DNA from: Buttiauxella warmboldiae
GTDB taxonomy: Bacteria > Pseudomonadota > Gammaproteobacteria > Enterobacterales > Enterobacteriaceae
Direction of reading: 5' to 3'
DNA: 40,286 nucleotides
NCBI RefSeq assembly: GCF_003818135.1
Contig: NZ_RPOH01000058.1
Coordinates: forward strand, 1 to 40,286
Both the position numbers and the translations under genes were made by a program. The notes under the pieces are model-generated. The model saw nothing but the letters and a program-made list of their open reading frames with translations, had not been told where the DNA came from and did not search any database. The first letter of the stretch is position 1. Each line of letters opens with the position of its first letter. Below, in pieces: positions 1 to 8,687 of the stretch.

Positions 1-20
1 AGTAGGGAACTGCCAGGCTC
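1..20 (+). rRNA. rrf: 5S rRNA, 3' end only (partial)
   Basis: The first ~19-20 bases match the end of enterobacterial 5S rRNA (AGTAGGGAACTGCCAGGC), differing only in the last two bases. The rest of the gene lies outside the window. A 5S gene followed by tRNA-Asp and tRNA-Trp and then hdfR is the distal end of the E. coli rrnC operon, so this is most likely the orthologous operon. The exact mature 3' end cannot be fixed from sequence. Confidence 0.85.
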
Positions 21-156
21 TAAATTAAAGTTGTATCCTGGTGATACAGGGCAGTTCTCTACTCTCAGAGAGTAGGACAGGCGAAGCCTGAACGTTGCGA
101 AGCAACGGCCCGTAGGGTGAACGAAGTTCATCAACTGCCAGGCTCCAAATTCAAAG
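8..156 (+). repeat. Duplicated 5S tail with rtT/rrnB-T1T2-like core
   Basis: The 13 bases AACTGCCAGGCTC at 8-20 recur exactly at 133-145, and the bases after them (AAATT, AAAG) are similar, giving a unit of 125 bp. Between the copies is a core around 90-119 containing GAACGTTGCGAAGCAACGG followed by CCCGTAGGG, whose first part can fold into a small hairpin. The same core followed by a repeated 5S tail is familiar from the E. coli rrnB T1-T2 region, and similar cores occur in the tyrT (rtT RNA) repeats. It lies inside the transcribed part of the operon, upstream of aspT, so it should be cut out during tRNA processing. Confidence 0.75.
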
Positions 157-206
157 CAGTAAGAGCCAGAATGTGACATCTGGTGGTAACAAGAAAGAAA
201 TTCGGT

Positions 207-283
207 GGAGCGGTAGTTCAGTCGGTTAGAATACCTGCCTGTCACGCAGGGGGTCGCGGGTTCGAGTCCCGTCCGTTCCGCCA
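207..283 (+). tRNA. aspT: tRNA-Asp (anticodon GTC)
   Basis: A 77-nt tRNA with a full cloverleaf and encoded CCA end; anticodon GTC at 241-243. It appears identical to E. coli tRNA-Asp as I remember it. It lies downstream of the 5S gene and should be co-transcribed with the rRNA operon. Confidence 0.97.
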
Positions 284-338
284 CTTATTAAAAAAATTAT
301 GCCTGCCTAATCAGCGGGCTTAATACTAAGCGTTATTT

Positions 339-414
339 AGGGGCGTAGCTCAGTTGGTAGAGCACCGGTCTCCAAAACCGGGTGTCGCGAGTTCGAGTCT
401 CTCCGCCCCTGCCA
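339..414 (+). tRNA. trpT: tRNA-Trp (anticodon CCA)
   Basis: A 76-nt tRNA with encoded CCA; anticodon CCA at 372-374. It is the last gene of the rRNA operon, followed at once by a terminator. Compared with E. coli tRNA-Trp as I recall it: position 11 is C, so the 11-24 pair is C-G rather than U-G; the 15-48 pair is G-C rather than A-U; and position 50 is C facing U64, a mismatch in the T stem. Confidence 0.96.
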
Positions 415-421
415 TATAATG

Positions 422-451
422 ATCCTTTGCTTCGGCAAAGGATTTTTTTTT
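422..451 (+). terminator. Intrinsic terminator of the rRNA/tRNA operon
   Basis: A perfect 9-bp stem (ATCCTTTGC / GCAAAGGAT) with a TTCG tetraloop is followed by a run of T, directly after tRNA-Trp. This is a strong Rho-independent terminator that closes the operon. Confidence 0.93.
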
Positions 452-497
452 GCCTGAAATCCTGCAAAATATCCCCCGTAAAAACAACAAAAGCGCA

Positions 498-1322
498 TTA
501 CTGCGCCATGGGTGGTGTCTTTAATAACTCTTTGATTGTATTTTGTTTGTCACTATTTTGTAGCCAGATAGCATATAAAGGACGCGAGAGTATATTAGTG
601 TCTGGTACCGGATAAATTCCTGCGCGATCTTTCGCCCATTCAACGGGTAAAAATGAGCATCCATTGAGCTGTGGCAGCAATTTATAGGCAATTTGTGCCG
701 AGCTGGTTGTCAGAACCGGAATGTCATCATTCCCAATCAATCCTGCTTCATGCTGTTGAAAATCAGGCCCCCACTCCAGACGTAAATAGGTTAAGCCGGC
801 CTTTAAACCCTCAGGCGTTGAAGAAAAGAGCGCCAGATTAAAATGTCCTAATAACTGACTGGAAAACTCATCCATCTTTGGCGCTTCTGTGGTGATCAAC
901 AGGTCAAGTTGGCGCTCATGTAATTGTTTAACCAGCGACTGACGTTGTGAGATGCGGGCTTCAAATTGCAGCCCTTTATGCTGCTGATAGAGCACAACAA
1001 GCCATTCAGAAAGCATGCATTCCCACAGGGATGAGCTGGCACCAATCGTTAGCTCATTGTGTTGAGATGTGTTGGAAACCTCTTTCCTGGCGGCCAGCCA
1101 GATACTCATGAGATTTTCAGCATAGGGCAATAAACGTTCACCCGCCGTCGTCAGACGAATATTATTACGGTGGCGAGTAAAAAGATTTACGCCGAGCTGG
1201 TTCTCCAGCTGGCGAATTCGAAAGCTAACCGCTGATTGTGTTAGATAAAGAGCCTCTGCAGCCCGCCCAAAATGCCGCGTTCGGCTCACTTCCAGGAACG
1301 TTTTTAGTAATTCAGTATCCAC
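498..1322 (-). CDS. hdfR: LysR-type regulator HdfR
   Basis: A LysR-family DNA-binding regulator of 274 residues from the chosen start, close to E. coli HdfR in length and sequence. In E. coli it represses flhDC and thereby flagellar synthesis, and activates gltBD. The N-terminal winged helix-turn-helix lies at about residues 18-37 ([19 protein letters not shown]), followed by the LysR substrate-binding domain. I chose the GTG at 1322, giving MDTELLKTF, because the E. coli protein begins there and a GGAGAGG ribosome site lies a few bases upstream. An in-frame TTG at 1334 would overlap that ribosome site. It is divergent from maoP, as in E. coli. Confidence 0.95.
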   Translation of the reverse strand: MDTELLKTFLEVSRTRHFGRAAEALYLTQSAVSFRIRQLENQLGVNLFTRHRNNIRLTTAGERLLPYAENLMSIWLAARKEVSNTSQHNELTIGASSSLWECMLSEWLVVLYQQHKGLQFEARISQRQSLVKQLHERQLDLLITTEAPKMDEFSSQLLGHFNLALFSSTPEGLKAGLTYLRLEWGPDFQQHEAGLIGNDDIPVLTTSSAQIAYKLLPQLNGCSFLPVEWAKDRAGIYPVPDTNILSRPLYAIWLQNSDKQNTIKELLKTPPMAQ

Positions 1323-1368
1323 GACCCTCTCCAAAAAAAAATTTGTCGTTATGATTTAAATGTTTTGT

Positions 1369-1396
1369 TTGACGCTCTGTCAAGCGTAACTAATAC
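1369..1396 (+). promoter_or_regulatory. Probable maoP promoter with overlapping palindrome
   Basis: A -35 TTGACG at 1369-1374 and a -10 TAATAC at 1391-1396 are separated by 16 bp, about 46 bp before the maoP start. The -35 is embedded in a perfect inverted repeat, TTGAC-N5-GTCAA (1369-1383), which could be an operator. HdfR, encoded divergently, is an obvious candidate to bind it, but that is inference. Confidence 0.6.
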
Positions 1397-1441
1397 TCCG
1401 CGCCATAAATAGCTCGACCAAGAGAATTAGGAGCGTGCAGG

Positions 1442-1780
1442 ATGGCGGAAAGCTTTACGACGACTAATCGGTTTTTCGACAATAAACATTATCCGCGCGG
1501 GTTCGCTCGCCATGGTGATTTCACCATTAAAGAAGCCCAGCTGTTAGAACGCCATGGTTATGCGTTCAATGAGCTGGATCTGGGCAAGCGTGAACCTGGT
1601 ACTGAAGAAGAAGTGCTGTTTGTCGCTGTCTGCCGTGGCGAACGTGAGCCGGTGAGCGATGCAGAGCGCGTGTGGAGCAAATATATGGCGCGAATCAAGC
1701 GTCCTAAACGTTTCCACACCCTCTCCGGTGGTAAGCCACAAGCGGATGCGGTTGAAGACTACACCGAAAGCGATGATTAA
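1442..1780 (+). CDS. maoP: Macrodomain Ori organisation protein MaoP (YifE)
   Basis: A 112-residue protein, the same length as E. coli MaoP (formerly YifE) and nearly identical to it. In E. coli MaoP acts with a short site, maoS, close to its own gene to constrain DNA mobility in the Ori macrodomain, so it is a chromosome-organising factor in the nucleoid. It is a soluble, charged protein with no signal peptide or membrane segment and a very acidic C-terminus. The ATG at 1442 follows the ribosome site GGAG. It sits between hdfR and yifB, as in E. coli, and shares a terminator with the convergent yifB. Confidence 0.96.
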   Translation: MAESFTTTNRFFDNKHYPRGFARHGDFTIKEAQLLERHGYAFNELDLGKREPGTEEEVLFVAVCRGEREPVSDAERVWSKYMARIKRPKRFHTLSGGKPQADAVEDYTESDD

Positions 1781-1786
1781 CAATGA

Positions 1787-1809
1787 TGGGGCGAAAGCCC
1801 CATTTTTTT
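1787..1809 (+). terminator. Terminator between maoP and yifB
   Basis: A 6-bp stem TGGGGC / GCCCCA with a GAAA tetraloop is followed by seven T. It ends maoP transcription. The T run overlaps the yifB stop codon, so it is compact; in the other direction there are few T residues after the stem. Confidence 0.9.
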
Positions 1810-3328
1810 AGCTGGTTAGCCGCTGTAAATGAATCAACAAGCGATCGATTGCACGATAGCTTAACGCCTCCAGAAGATGTTCCCGCCGTATCTGTTCGTG
1901 CTCCTTAATGTCTGCGATGGTTCGGGCGACTTTTAATAATCGATGCCATGCGCGGACCGACAACCCCAACTTCACTAACGTCTCTTCAAGCCACACGGCA
2001 TCATGGTGCTCAATAGCGCAATATTTTTTGATTTGGTGATTATCCAGCCTCGCATTTAACTTTTTCTGCCGTACATACTGCCGCTGCTGGGTAGCTATGA
2101 CTCTCGCTCTTACTTCCGTGCTGCTTTCACTGTATTGGTCTGGATTACTCAGTATTCCGGCGGGAGGAAGAGGGATCTCGACGGAGAGATCGAAGCGATC
2201 GAGGAAAGGGCCAGAAAGGCGACTAAGGTAACGCAATGTCTGCTCGGGCGTGCAGCGATTATGCTTTCCCTGATAGTGACCCGTGGGGCTCGGATTCATC
2301 GCCGCCAGCAGTTGGAAGCTTGCAGGATAGCTAATTTTTGCCCGGGTACGGGAGATAAGAATTTCTCCCGACTCTATAGGCTCACGTAATGCATCAAGCA
2401 CGCGGCGTTCAAACTCCGGTAGCTCATCAAGAAACAGCACACCGTTATGAGCCAGAGATATCTCTCCGGGCTGTGGAATGGAACCACCGCCAACCATCGC
2501 GCTCAGCGAAGCGCTATGGTGAGGTGCCCTGAATGGCCGCTGGCGCCACTGCTGCAATAGCGAATGTGGATTGACCAGGCTGAAAATGGCCGCGCTCTCC
2601 AGTGCTTCAGCATCGTTTAATGGCGGGAGTAGCGTATTCAGTCGGCTGACCAGCATAGTTTTACCGGTACCCGGTGGCCCAATAAGTAGCAGGTTATGCC
2701 CGCCAGCGGCTGCTATTTCAAGCGCTCTTTTCCCCTGGGACTGGCCAAATACCTCATTCAGATCTTGCCGGTATTCGGCAGGCCGCTGCGGGAGTTTTTC
2801 TGGGGTAGATAATTCACCCTTGCCTTCAAGGAAAGCACATACTTCGGTGAGGTGGTTTGCGATAAGACAGCCAGCTTGTTCTATTAAACTAAGTTCTGCG
2901 GCGTTTTCATCTGCCACAATTATCTTCTTCCCCGCTTTTAAAGCCTCCATAGCGGACGAAATTGCGCCTGGTACGCCACGTAAGGCGCCCGTAAGGGCAA
3001 GTTCACCGACGAACTCATATTGATCCAGCTTATCCGTAGAGAGCTGCTCAGAGGCTGCCAGCAATGCCAGAGCAATAGGTAAGTCATATCTGCCACCCTC
3101 CTTCGGAAGATCGGCTGGGGCGAGGTTAATGGTGATTTTGCGGGAAGGGAAAGCGTAACCGCTATTGATAATGGCGCTTCGTACGCGATCCCGGGCTTCG
3201 CGTACTGTCGTTTCTGGTAGCCCAACCAGGGTTAAACCTGGCAATCCCTGGCTGAGGTGAACTTCAACGGTGACCAGCGGAGCCGTGATGCCCAATGCTG
3301 CCCTTGTACTAACAACTGCCAGTGACAT
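1808..3328 (-). CDS. yifB: Mg chelatase-like AAA+ ATPase YifB (ComM family)
   Basis: 506 residues, the same length as E. coli YifB. Order: an N-terminal ChlI-like domain (about 1-170), then an AAA+ module with Walker A GPPGTGKT at 217-224 and Walker B around 297-302 (VLFLDE), and a C-terminal Mg-chelatase domain. The family member ComM of Vibrio and Haemophilus is a helicase that promotes branch migration when taken-up DNA is integrated; the role in enteric bacteria is not settled. The start has an AGGAG ribosome site 7 bases upstream. It lies between maoP and ilvL on the opposite strand, as in E. coli, and nothing looks truncated. Confidence 0.95.
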   Translation of the reverse strand: MSLAVVSTRAALGITAPLVTVEVHLSQGLPGLTLVGLPETTVREARDRVRSAIINSGYAFPSRKITINLAPADLPKEGGRYDLPIALALLAASEQLSTDKLDQYEFVGELALTGALRGVPGAISSAMEALKAGKKIIVADENAAELSLIEQAGCLIANHLTEVCAFLEGKGELSTPEKLPQRPAEYRQDLNEVFGQSQGKRALEIAAAGGHNLLLIGPPGTGKTMLVSRLNTLLPPLNDAEALESAAIFSLVNPHSLLQQWRQRPFRAPHHSASLSAMVGGGSIPQPGEISLAHNGVLFLDELPEFERRVLDALREPIESGEILISRTRAKISYPASFQLLAAMNPSPTGHYQGKHNRCTPEQTLRYLSRLSGPFLDRFDLSVEIPLPPAGILSNPDQYSESSTEVRARVIATQQRQYVRQKKLNARLDNHQIKKYCAIEHHDAVWLEETLVKLGLSVRAWHRLLKVARTIADIKEHEQIRREHLLEALSYRAIDRLLIHLQRLTS

Positions 3329-3683
3329 AGTTCGCTCCTGTAGGGGGAATTTCTATCCTGTCAGATGGGGCAATCTTGCGTGAAGCGGCGAAAGAATATT
3401 TTGCGAGAGGTTTTGCTGGCTTTTGCTGGCAATTTCATTTTTGAAAATTATTCTGCGATTCACTTCGCCAAAGACTTATCTTTCATGCGTAGCGGCGGGA
3501 AAAAATAACAATTCGCTTTGAGTGAAACATTTTCATTATCTGGTTATTTGCTGAAAACAAAAGCTTTTTCCCCATTCGTATTTTTAAACCATGTTGCGCC
3601 GCATAAAAAAATCTTGTGTTTTAATTGGCCTCTGTGATACCTCTGTAGGTATTACTTCGAACAAGTACGCAGAATAGACAAAC
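3329..3683. promoter_or_regulatory. yifB-ilvL divergent intergenic region
   Basis: 355 bp without a gene. It must contain the yifB promoter (minus) and the ilvLXGMEDA promoter (plus). A 10-bp unit TTTTGCTGGC is repeated in tandem at 3411-3430. The stretch 3430-3620 is AT-rich, as expected of the upstream region where IHF acts at the E. coli operon; I did not identify a convincing IHF site by eye. No RNA gene or mobile element was seen. Confidence 0.6.
3614..3641 (+). promoter_or_regulatory. Probable ilvLXGMEDA promoter
   Basis: A -35-like TTGTGT (3614-3619) and a -10-like GATACC (3636-3641) have 16 bp between them and predict a start near 3650. That would give a terminated leader RNA of roughly 186 nt, the size I recall for E. 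coli. The match to consensus is only moderate. Confidence 0.45.
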
Positions 3684-3782
3684 ATGAAAGCCCTTCTACA
3701 AGTGATTAGCCTGGTCGTGATTAGCGTGGTGGTGATTATTATCCCACCGTGCGGGGCAGCACTTGGAGAAAGAAAGGCTTAA
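3684..3782 (+). CDS. ilvL: ilvGMEDA operon leader (attenuator) peptide
   Basis: A 32-residue leader peptide, the same length as E. coli IlvL and differing at a few residues. Fifteen residues are branched-chain (six Val, five Ile, four Leu), concentrated in the run VISLVVISVVVIII. When charged Ile, Val or Leu tRNA is scarce the ribosome stalls here and the downstream terminator at 3805-3836 fails to form, letting transcription enter ilvX and ilvG. The C-terminal part PPCGAALG is conserved. It is the regulatory cistron of multivalent attenuation and is not expected to act as a protein. Confidence 0.95.
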   Translation: MKALLQVISLVVISVVVIIIPPCGAALGERKA

Positions 3783-3804
3783 AAATCAAGCCTGAATCGA
3801 AAAG

Positions 3805-3836
3805 AACCCCCGCACCGAAAGGTCCGGGGGTTTTTT
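3805..3836 (+). terminator. ilv attenuator terminator
   Basis: A GC-rich hairpin (AACCCCCG...CGGGGGTT with a GAAA loop and one internal mismatch) is followed by six T, 22 bases after the ilvL stop. It is in the position of the attenuator of the E. coli ilvGMEDA operon. Confidence 0.93.
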
Positions 3837-3865
3837 GTTGGGCAAAAAAATGCGGAGAGGAACAG

Positions 3866-3919
3866 ATGAAGTTTTCTAGAATAAAATGCTGTTTCTCTGG
3901 TAATGAGACGGGGAACTAA
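3866..3919 (+). CDS. ilvX: Small protein IlvX
   Basis: A 17-codon [20 protein letters not shown], lies between the attenuator and ilvG. E. coli has a 16-residue IlvX in the same place; both share a C-F-S core and end in TGN. A strong GGAGAGG ribosome site lies 5 bases upstream of the ATG, and the stop is 2 bases before the ilvG ATG, so translation is likely coupled to ilvG. Function is unknown; the conserved position and ending favour a real gene over a chance ORF. Confidence 0.75.
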   Translation: MKFSRIKCCFSGNETGN

Positions 3920-3921
3920 CT

Positions 3922-5568
3922 ATGAATGGTGCGCAGTGGGTGGTACATGCGTTGCGAGCGCAGGGTGTAGAGACTGTTTTCGGCTATCCGGGCGGTGCAA
4001 TCATGCCAGTCTACGATGCGTTGTATGACGGTGGTGTGGAACATTTACTCTGCCGCCACGAGCAAGGCGCGGCAATGGCGGCCATTGGCTATGCACGTGC
4101 TACTGGAAAAACAGGGGTTTGCATCGCGACTTCAGGACCTGGTGCCACCAACCTGATAACCGGCCTTGCCGATGCGTTGTTAGACTCCGTTCCCGTTGTT
4201 GCCATCACCGGCCAGGTTGCGGCTCCGTTCATCGGCACTGACGCATTCCAGGAAGTGGATGTTTTAGGATTATCCCTCGCATGCACCAAGCACAGTTTCC
4301 TCGTTGAATCTTTTGCTGACTTACCTCGCGTTCTGGCCGAAGCCTTCGAGATTGCAAACTCTGGCCGTCCTGGCCCGGTGTTGGTCGATATCCCTAAAGA
4401 TATTCAGCTAGCACAAGGCGATCTGGACCCCTGGTTATCCACTGTGGGAGATGAGTTTGAGATGCCGCATGCGGAACTCCATCAGGCGCGCGAAATGATA
4501 GCCTGCGCGCGCAAACCGATGCTGTATGTCGGCGGTGGCGTTGGGATGGCGCAGGCGGTTTCCGCGCTGCGTGAATTTATCGCGGTCACGAACATACCTT
4601 CCACAGTGACGCTGAAAGGTTTAGGGGCGGTTCCTGCCGATCATCCATTCTATACCGGCATGTTAGGCATGCACGGTACCAAAGCGGCTAACCTTGCGGT
4701 ACAAGAGTGTGACTTGCTGATTGCGGTTGGCGCACGTTTTGACGATCGCGTAACCGGCAAGCTGAATACCTTTGCCCCACACGCCAGGGTTATCCATATG
4801 GATATCGACCCGGCCGAGCTGAGTAAGCTGCGTCAGGCCCACGTTGGGTTACAGGGCGATTTGACCCAGTTATTACCAGCGCTGCAGCAGCCGCTGGATA
4901 TCGCTGACTGGCAGCATGAAGTTGCTACCTTACGTGCCGAAAATCCGTGGCGTTACGATCACCCCGGTGAAGCTATTTTCGCCCCGTTGTTACTGAAACA
5001 ACTCTCCGACCGCAAGCCGCAGGAGTGCGTAGTGACTACCGATGTGGGCCAGCATCAGATGTGGACGGCTCAGCATATGTCCTTCACGCGCCCGGAGAAC
5101 TTCATCACCTCCAGCGGTCTGGGGACGATGGGCTTCGGTTTGCCAGCCGCAGTAGGTGCGCAAGTGGCCCGACCGAACGATACGGTAATCTGTATCTCGG
5201 GTGACGGCTCTTTCATGATGAACGTCCAGGAGCTGGGCACCGTAAAACGAAAACGGCTGCCGTTGAAAATCGTGTTACTGGATAACCAGCGATTAGGAAT
5301 GGTTCGCCAGTGGCAGCAGATGTTTTTCTCTGAACGTTATAGTGAAACCAACCTCTCTGATAACCCCGACTTCCTTATGCTGGCCAGCGCCTTCGGTATT
5401 CCAGGCCAGCACATTACGCGCAAAGACCAGGTTGAAGCCGCCATCGAAACGATGTTGAACAGCGATGGACCATATCTGCTTCACGTCTCAATTGATGAGT
5501 ACGAAAACGTCTGGCCGTTGGTACCGCCGGGTGCCAGTAACTCACAAATGATGGAGAAATTATCATGA
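3922..5568 (+). CDS. ilvG: Acetolactate synthase II, large subunit (intact)
   Basis: A 548-residue catalytic subunit of acetohydroxyacid synthase II, which condenses pyruvate with pyruvate or 2-ketobutyrate in valine and isoleucine synthesis. Seen directly: the ThDP-activating Glu47 (RHEQGA), the ThDP/Mg motif GDGSFMMN beginning at 427, and Trp464 (VRQW), which in E. coli AHAS II confers preference for 2-ketobutyrate. The N-terminal PYR, central and C-terminal ThDP domains are all present. In E. coli K-12 this gene is frameshifted; here it is open throughout, so the valine-resistant isozyme should be active. It overlaps ilvM by 4 bases (ATGA). Confidence 0.97.
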   Translation: MNGAQWVVHALRAQGVETVFGYPGGAIMPVYDALYDGGVEHLLCRHEQGAAMAAIGYARATGKTGVCIATSGPGATNLITGLADALLDSVPVVAITGQVAAPFIGTDAFQEVDVLGLSLACTKHSFLVESFADLPRVLAEAFEIANSGRPGPVLVDIPKDIQLAQGDLDPWLSTVGDEFEMPHAELHQAREMIACARKPMLYVGGGVGMAQAVSALREFIAVTNIPSTVTLKGLGAVPADHPFYTGMLGMHGTKAANLAVQECDLLIAVGARFDDRVTGKLNTFAPHARVIHMDIDPAELSKLRQAHVGLQGDLTQLLPALQQPLDIADWQHEVATLRAENPWRYDHPGEAIFAPLLLKQLSDRKPQECVVTTDVGQHQMWTAQHMSFTRPENFITSSGLGTMGFGLPAAVGAQVARPNDTVICISGDGSFMMNVQELGTVKRKRLPLKIVLLDNQRLGMVRQWQQMFFSERYSETNLSDNPDFLMLASAFGIPGQHITRKDQVEAAIETMLNSDGPYLLHVSIDEYENVWPLVPPGASNSQMMEKLS

Positions 5569-5822
5569 TGCAACATCAGCTGGCAGTAACGGCCCGTTTT
5601 CGTCCTGAAACGCTGGAGCGCGTGCTGCGCGTCGTCCGTCATCGCGGGTTTCAGGTCTGCTCTATGAATATGGCCACGGCGGGGAATAGCGACGATATTA
5701 ATATTGAATTGACCGTTGCCAGCCTGCGGCCCGTCGAATTACTGTTTAGTCAATTAAGCAAACTGGTGGACGTGGGTCGCGTCGAAATCCAGCAACAAAC
5801 AACACAACAAATCCGCGCCTGA
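5565..5822 (+). CDS. ilvM: Acetolactate synthase II, small (regulatory) subunit
   Basis: An 85-residue single ACT-domain subunit (E. coli IlvM is 87) that stabilises and activates IlvG. The ACT pattern is clear: [19 protein letters not shown], then a region rich in short beta strands (INIELTVA). The start overlaps the end of ilvG in an ATGA arrangement, implying translational coupling and equal output of the two subunits. The isozyme is classically insensitive to valine. Confidence 0.96.
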   Translation: MMQHQLAVTARFRPETLERVLRVVRHRGFQVCSMNMATAGNSDDINIELTVASLRPVELLFSQLSKLVDVGRVEIQQQTTQQIRA

Positions 5823-5841
5823 GTGCAGAAGGAAGAAAAGA

Positions 5842-6774
5842 ATGACAACGAAGAAAGCTGATTACATCTGGTTCAATGGTGAGATGACGCCGTGGGGTGA
5901 GGCAAAGGTCCACGTCATGTCCCATGCGCTGCATTACGGCACCTCGGTGTTCGAAGGTATCCGCTGCTATGAATCTCACATTGGCCCAGTGGTGTTCCGC
6001 CATCGCGAACACATGCAGCGTTTGCGCGATTCCGCAAAAATCTATCGTTTCCCGGTATCACAAAGCGTTGATGAGCTGATGGAAGCCTGTCGCTGCGTAA
6101 TTCGCAAAAATAATCTGACCAGCGCATACATTCGTCCATTGGTATTTGTTGGTGATGTGGGCATGGGCGTGAACCCGCCAGATGGCTATACCACGGATGT
6201 GATCATCGCAGCTTTCCCATGGGGTGCATATCTCGGTGCCGAAGCGCTGGATCAAGGGATCGATGCGATGGTCTCCTCCTGGAATCGTGTCGCACCAAAC
6301 ACCATTCCTACTGCGGCTAAGGCCGGTGGTAACTACCTTTCTTCCCTGCTGGTTGGCAGCGAAGCACGCCGCCACGGTTATCAGGAAGGTATCGCGCTGG
6401 ACGTGAATGGCTATCTTTCTGAAGGTGCCGGTGAAAACCTGTTTGAAGTCAAAGACGGCATCCTGTTTACCCCGCCATTTACCTCTTCCGCATTACCAGG
6501 CATTACCCGTGACGCGATTATCACACTGGCAAAAGATCTGGGGATCGAAGTGCGCGAACAGGTACTGTCTCGTGAATCACTCTACCTGGCAGACGAAGTC
6601 TTTATGTCGGGAACGGCAGCAGAAATTACACCGGTTCGTAGCGTTGACCGTATTCAGGTTGGTGAAGGCCGCTGTGGCCCGGTCACTAAACGTATTCAAC
6701 AGGCATTCTTTGGCCTGTTCACCGGTGAAACCGAAGACAAATGGGGCTGGTTAGATCAGGTCAACCCTAAGTAA
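5842..6774 (+). CDS. ilvE: Branched-chain amino acid aminotransferase
   Basis: A 310-residue fold-type IV PLP aminotransferase (E. coli 309) that transfers amino groups from glutamate to make Ile, Val and Leu in the cytoplasm. The Schiff-base lysine is in TAAKAGGNY (about residue 160), and the phosphate-binding and substrate loops (SEGAGENLFEV, LPGITRD) are intact. It follows ilvM by 19 bases with a GAAGGAAG ribosome site and belongs to the same operon. A 60-base gap to ilvD shows no terminator. Confidence 0.98.
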   Translation: MTTKKADYIWFNGEMTPWGEAKVHVMSHALHYGTSVFEGIRCYESHIGPVVFRHREHMQRLRDSAKIYRFPVSQSVDELMEACRCVIRKNNLTSAYIRPLVFVGDVGMGVNPPDGYTTDVIIAAFPWGAYLGAEALDQGIDAMVSSWNRVAPNTIPTAAKAGGNYLSSLLVGSEARRHGYQEGIALDVNGYLSEGAGENLFEVKDGILFTPPFTSSALPGITRDAIITLAKDLGIEVREQVLSRESLYLADEVFMSGTAAEITPVRSVDRIQVGEGRCGPVTKRIQQAFFGLFTGETEDKWGWLDQVNPK

Positions 6775-6834
6775 AAATATAACCAGACGGATGGCGATCG
6801 CCGCCGCTCGAATGACAGACTGGAGTAAATAAGC

Positions 6835-8685
6835 ATGCCTAAGTACCGTTCAGCCACCACCACCCACGGACGTAATATGGCGGGTGCCCGCGCTCTGTGG
6901 CGCGCGACAGGAATGACCGATGATGATTTTGGTAAGCCAATCATTGCGGTCGTAAACTCTTTTACCCAATTTGTACCAGGTCACGTTCACCTGCGTGATT
7001 TGGGAAAATTGGTTGCCGAACAGATTGAAGCCTCCGGCGGCGTGGCTAAAGAATTCAACACCATCGCCGTGGATGACGGTATCGCTATGGGCCACGGCGG
7101 CATGCTTTATTCTCTGCCGTCACGCGAGCTGATTGCCGACTCCGTGGAATACATGGTCAACGCACACTGTGCCGACGCCATGGTGTGTATCTCCAACTGC
7201 GACAAAATCACCCCAGGGATGTTGATGGCCTCTTTGCGCCTGAACATTCCGGTCATCTTCGTTTCCGGCGGCCCAATGGAAGCCGGGAAAACCAAACTGT
7301 CTGACCAAATCATCAAGCTCGACCTGGTTGATGCGATGATTCAGGGCGCTGACCCGAAAGTGAGCGACGAGCAAAGCGAGCAGGTCGAACGTTCCGCTTG
7401 CCCAACCTGCGGCTCCTGTTCCGGCATGTTCACCGCGAACTCGATGAACTGCCTGACCGAAGCCCTGGGCCTGTCTCAGCCGGGCAACGGTTCTCTGCTG
7501 GCAACGCACTCCGATCGTAAAGAGTTGTTCCTGAATGCCGGTAAACGCATCGTCGCTCTGACCAAACGTTATTACGAGCAGGATGATGAAAGTGCATTGC
7601 CACGTAGCATCGCCAGCAAAGAAGCGTTTGAGAACGCTATGACGCTGGATGTCGCGATGGGCGGCTCAACCAATACCGTTCTGCATTTACTGGCCGCAGC
7701 GCAGGAAGCCGAAATCGATTTCACCATGACCGATATCGACCAGCTTTCTCGTAAAGTCCCGCAGCTGTGTAAAGTTGCACCGAGCACCCAGAAATACCAT
7801 ATGGAAGATGTGCACCGCGCAGGCGGCGTAATCGGTATTTTGGGTGAACTGGATCGCGGCGGCCTGCTGCATCGCAATGTGAAAAACGTGCTGGGTCTGA
7901 CCCTGACGCAAACGCTGGAACAGTACGACGTCATGCTGACCAAAGACGAAAGCGTGAAAAGCATGTTCTCCGCAGGCCCGGCGGGCATTCGCACCACCAA
8001 AGCCTTCTCACAATCTTGCCGTTGGGATTCTCTGGATGTTGACCGCCAGAGCGGCTGTATCCGTTCGAAAGAGCATGCCTACAGCCAGGAGGGGGGATTG
8101 GCGGTACTGTACGGTAACTTTGCTGAAAACGGCTGTATCGTAAAAACGGCAGGTGTGGACGATGAAAGCCTGGTATTCCGTGGCCCTGCAAAAGTCTACG
8201 AAAGCCAGGATGAGGCGGTTGAGGCAATCCTTGGCGGCAAAGTTGTCGCGGGGGACGTGGTTGTTATTCGTTATGAAGGGCCAAAAGGCGGGCCGGGCAT
8301 GCAAGAAATGCTCTACCCAACGACCTTCCTGAAGTCTATGGGCCTGGGTAAAGCCTGTGCGCTGGTTACCGACGGCCGTTTCTCCGGCGGTACTTCCGGG
8401 CTTTCTATCGGCCACGTCTCACCTGAAGCGGCAAGCGGCGGCAATATTGCACTGATTGAAGATGGCGACATGATTGCGATTGATATCCCGAACCGTGGGA
8501 TCCAACTGCAATTGACCGACCAGGAAATGGCTGCACGTCGTGAAGCGCAGGAGGCTCGCGGTGCGCAAGCCTGGACCCCACGCAACCGTGAACGCCTGGT
8601 TTCCTTTGCCTTGCGCGCTTATGCAAGCCTTGCCACCAGCGCTGATAAAGGCGCGGTGCGCGATAAAAGCAAGCTTGGAGGCTAA
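6835..8685 (+). CDS. ilvD: Dihydroxy-acid dehydratase
   Basis: A 616-residue IlvD/Edd-family dehydratase, the same length as in E. coli, which turns dihydroxy acids into 2-keto acids, the step before IlvE. The iron-sulfur cysteines are visible: Cys122 in [11 protein letters not shown] and Cys195 in [11 protein letters not shown]. The [10 protein letters not shown] motif near the C-terminus is present. The cluster type in enteric IlvD is [4Fe-4S] and oxygen sensitive. It follows ilvE in the operon, and its stop is adjacent to the ilvA start. Confidence 0.98.
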   Translation: MPKYRSATTTHGRNMAGARALWRATGMTDDDFGKPIIAVVNSFTQFVPGHVHLRDLGKLVAEQIEASGGVAKEFNTIAVDDGIAMGHGGMLYSLPSRELIADSVEYMVNAHCADAMVCISNCDKITPGMLMASLRLNIPVIFVSGGPMEAGKTKLSDQIIKLDLVDAMIQGADPKVSDEQSEQVERSACPTCGSCSGMFTANSMNCLTEALGLSQPGNGSLLATHSDRKELFLNAGKRIVALTKRYYEQDDESALPRSIASKEAFENAMTLDVAMGGSTNTVLHLLAAAQEAEIDFTMTDIDQLSRKVPQLCKVAPSTQKYHMEDVHRAGGVIGILGELDRGGLLHRNVKNVLGLTLTQTLEQYDVMLTKDESVKSMFSAGPAGIRTTKAFSQSCRWDSLDVDRQSGCIRSKEHAYSQEGGLAVLYGNFAENGCIVKTAGVDDESLVFRGPAKVYESQDEAVEAILGGKVVAGDVVVIRYEGPKGGPGMQEMLYPTTFLKSMGLGKACALVTDGRFSGGTSGLSIGHVSPEAASGGNIALIEDGDMIAIDIPNRGIQLQLTDQEMAARREAQEARGAQAWTPRNRERLVSFALRAYASLATSADKGAVRDKSKLGG

Positions 8686-8687
8686 TG

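Noticed and set aside
382-615. 77-codon frame from tRNA-Trp into hdfR
   Set aside because: It begins inside the tRNA, crosses a strong terminator and runs antisense to hdfR.
3411-3430. Tandem TTTTGCTGGC repeat in the yifB-ilvL gap
   Set aside because: Only two copies and no sign of a regulatory role; noted in the intergenic entry and not as a finding.
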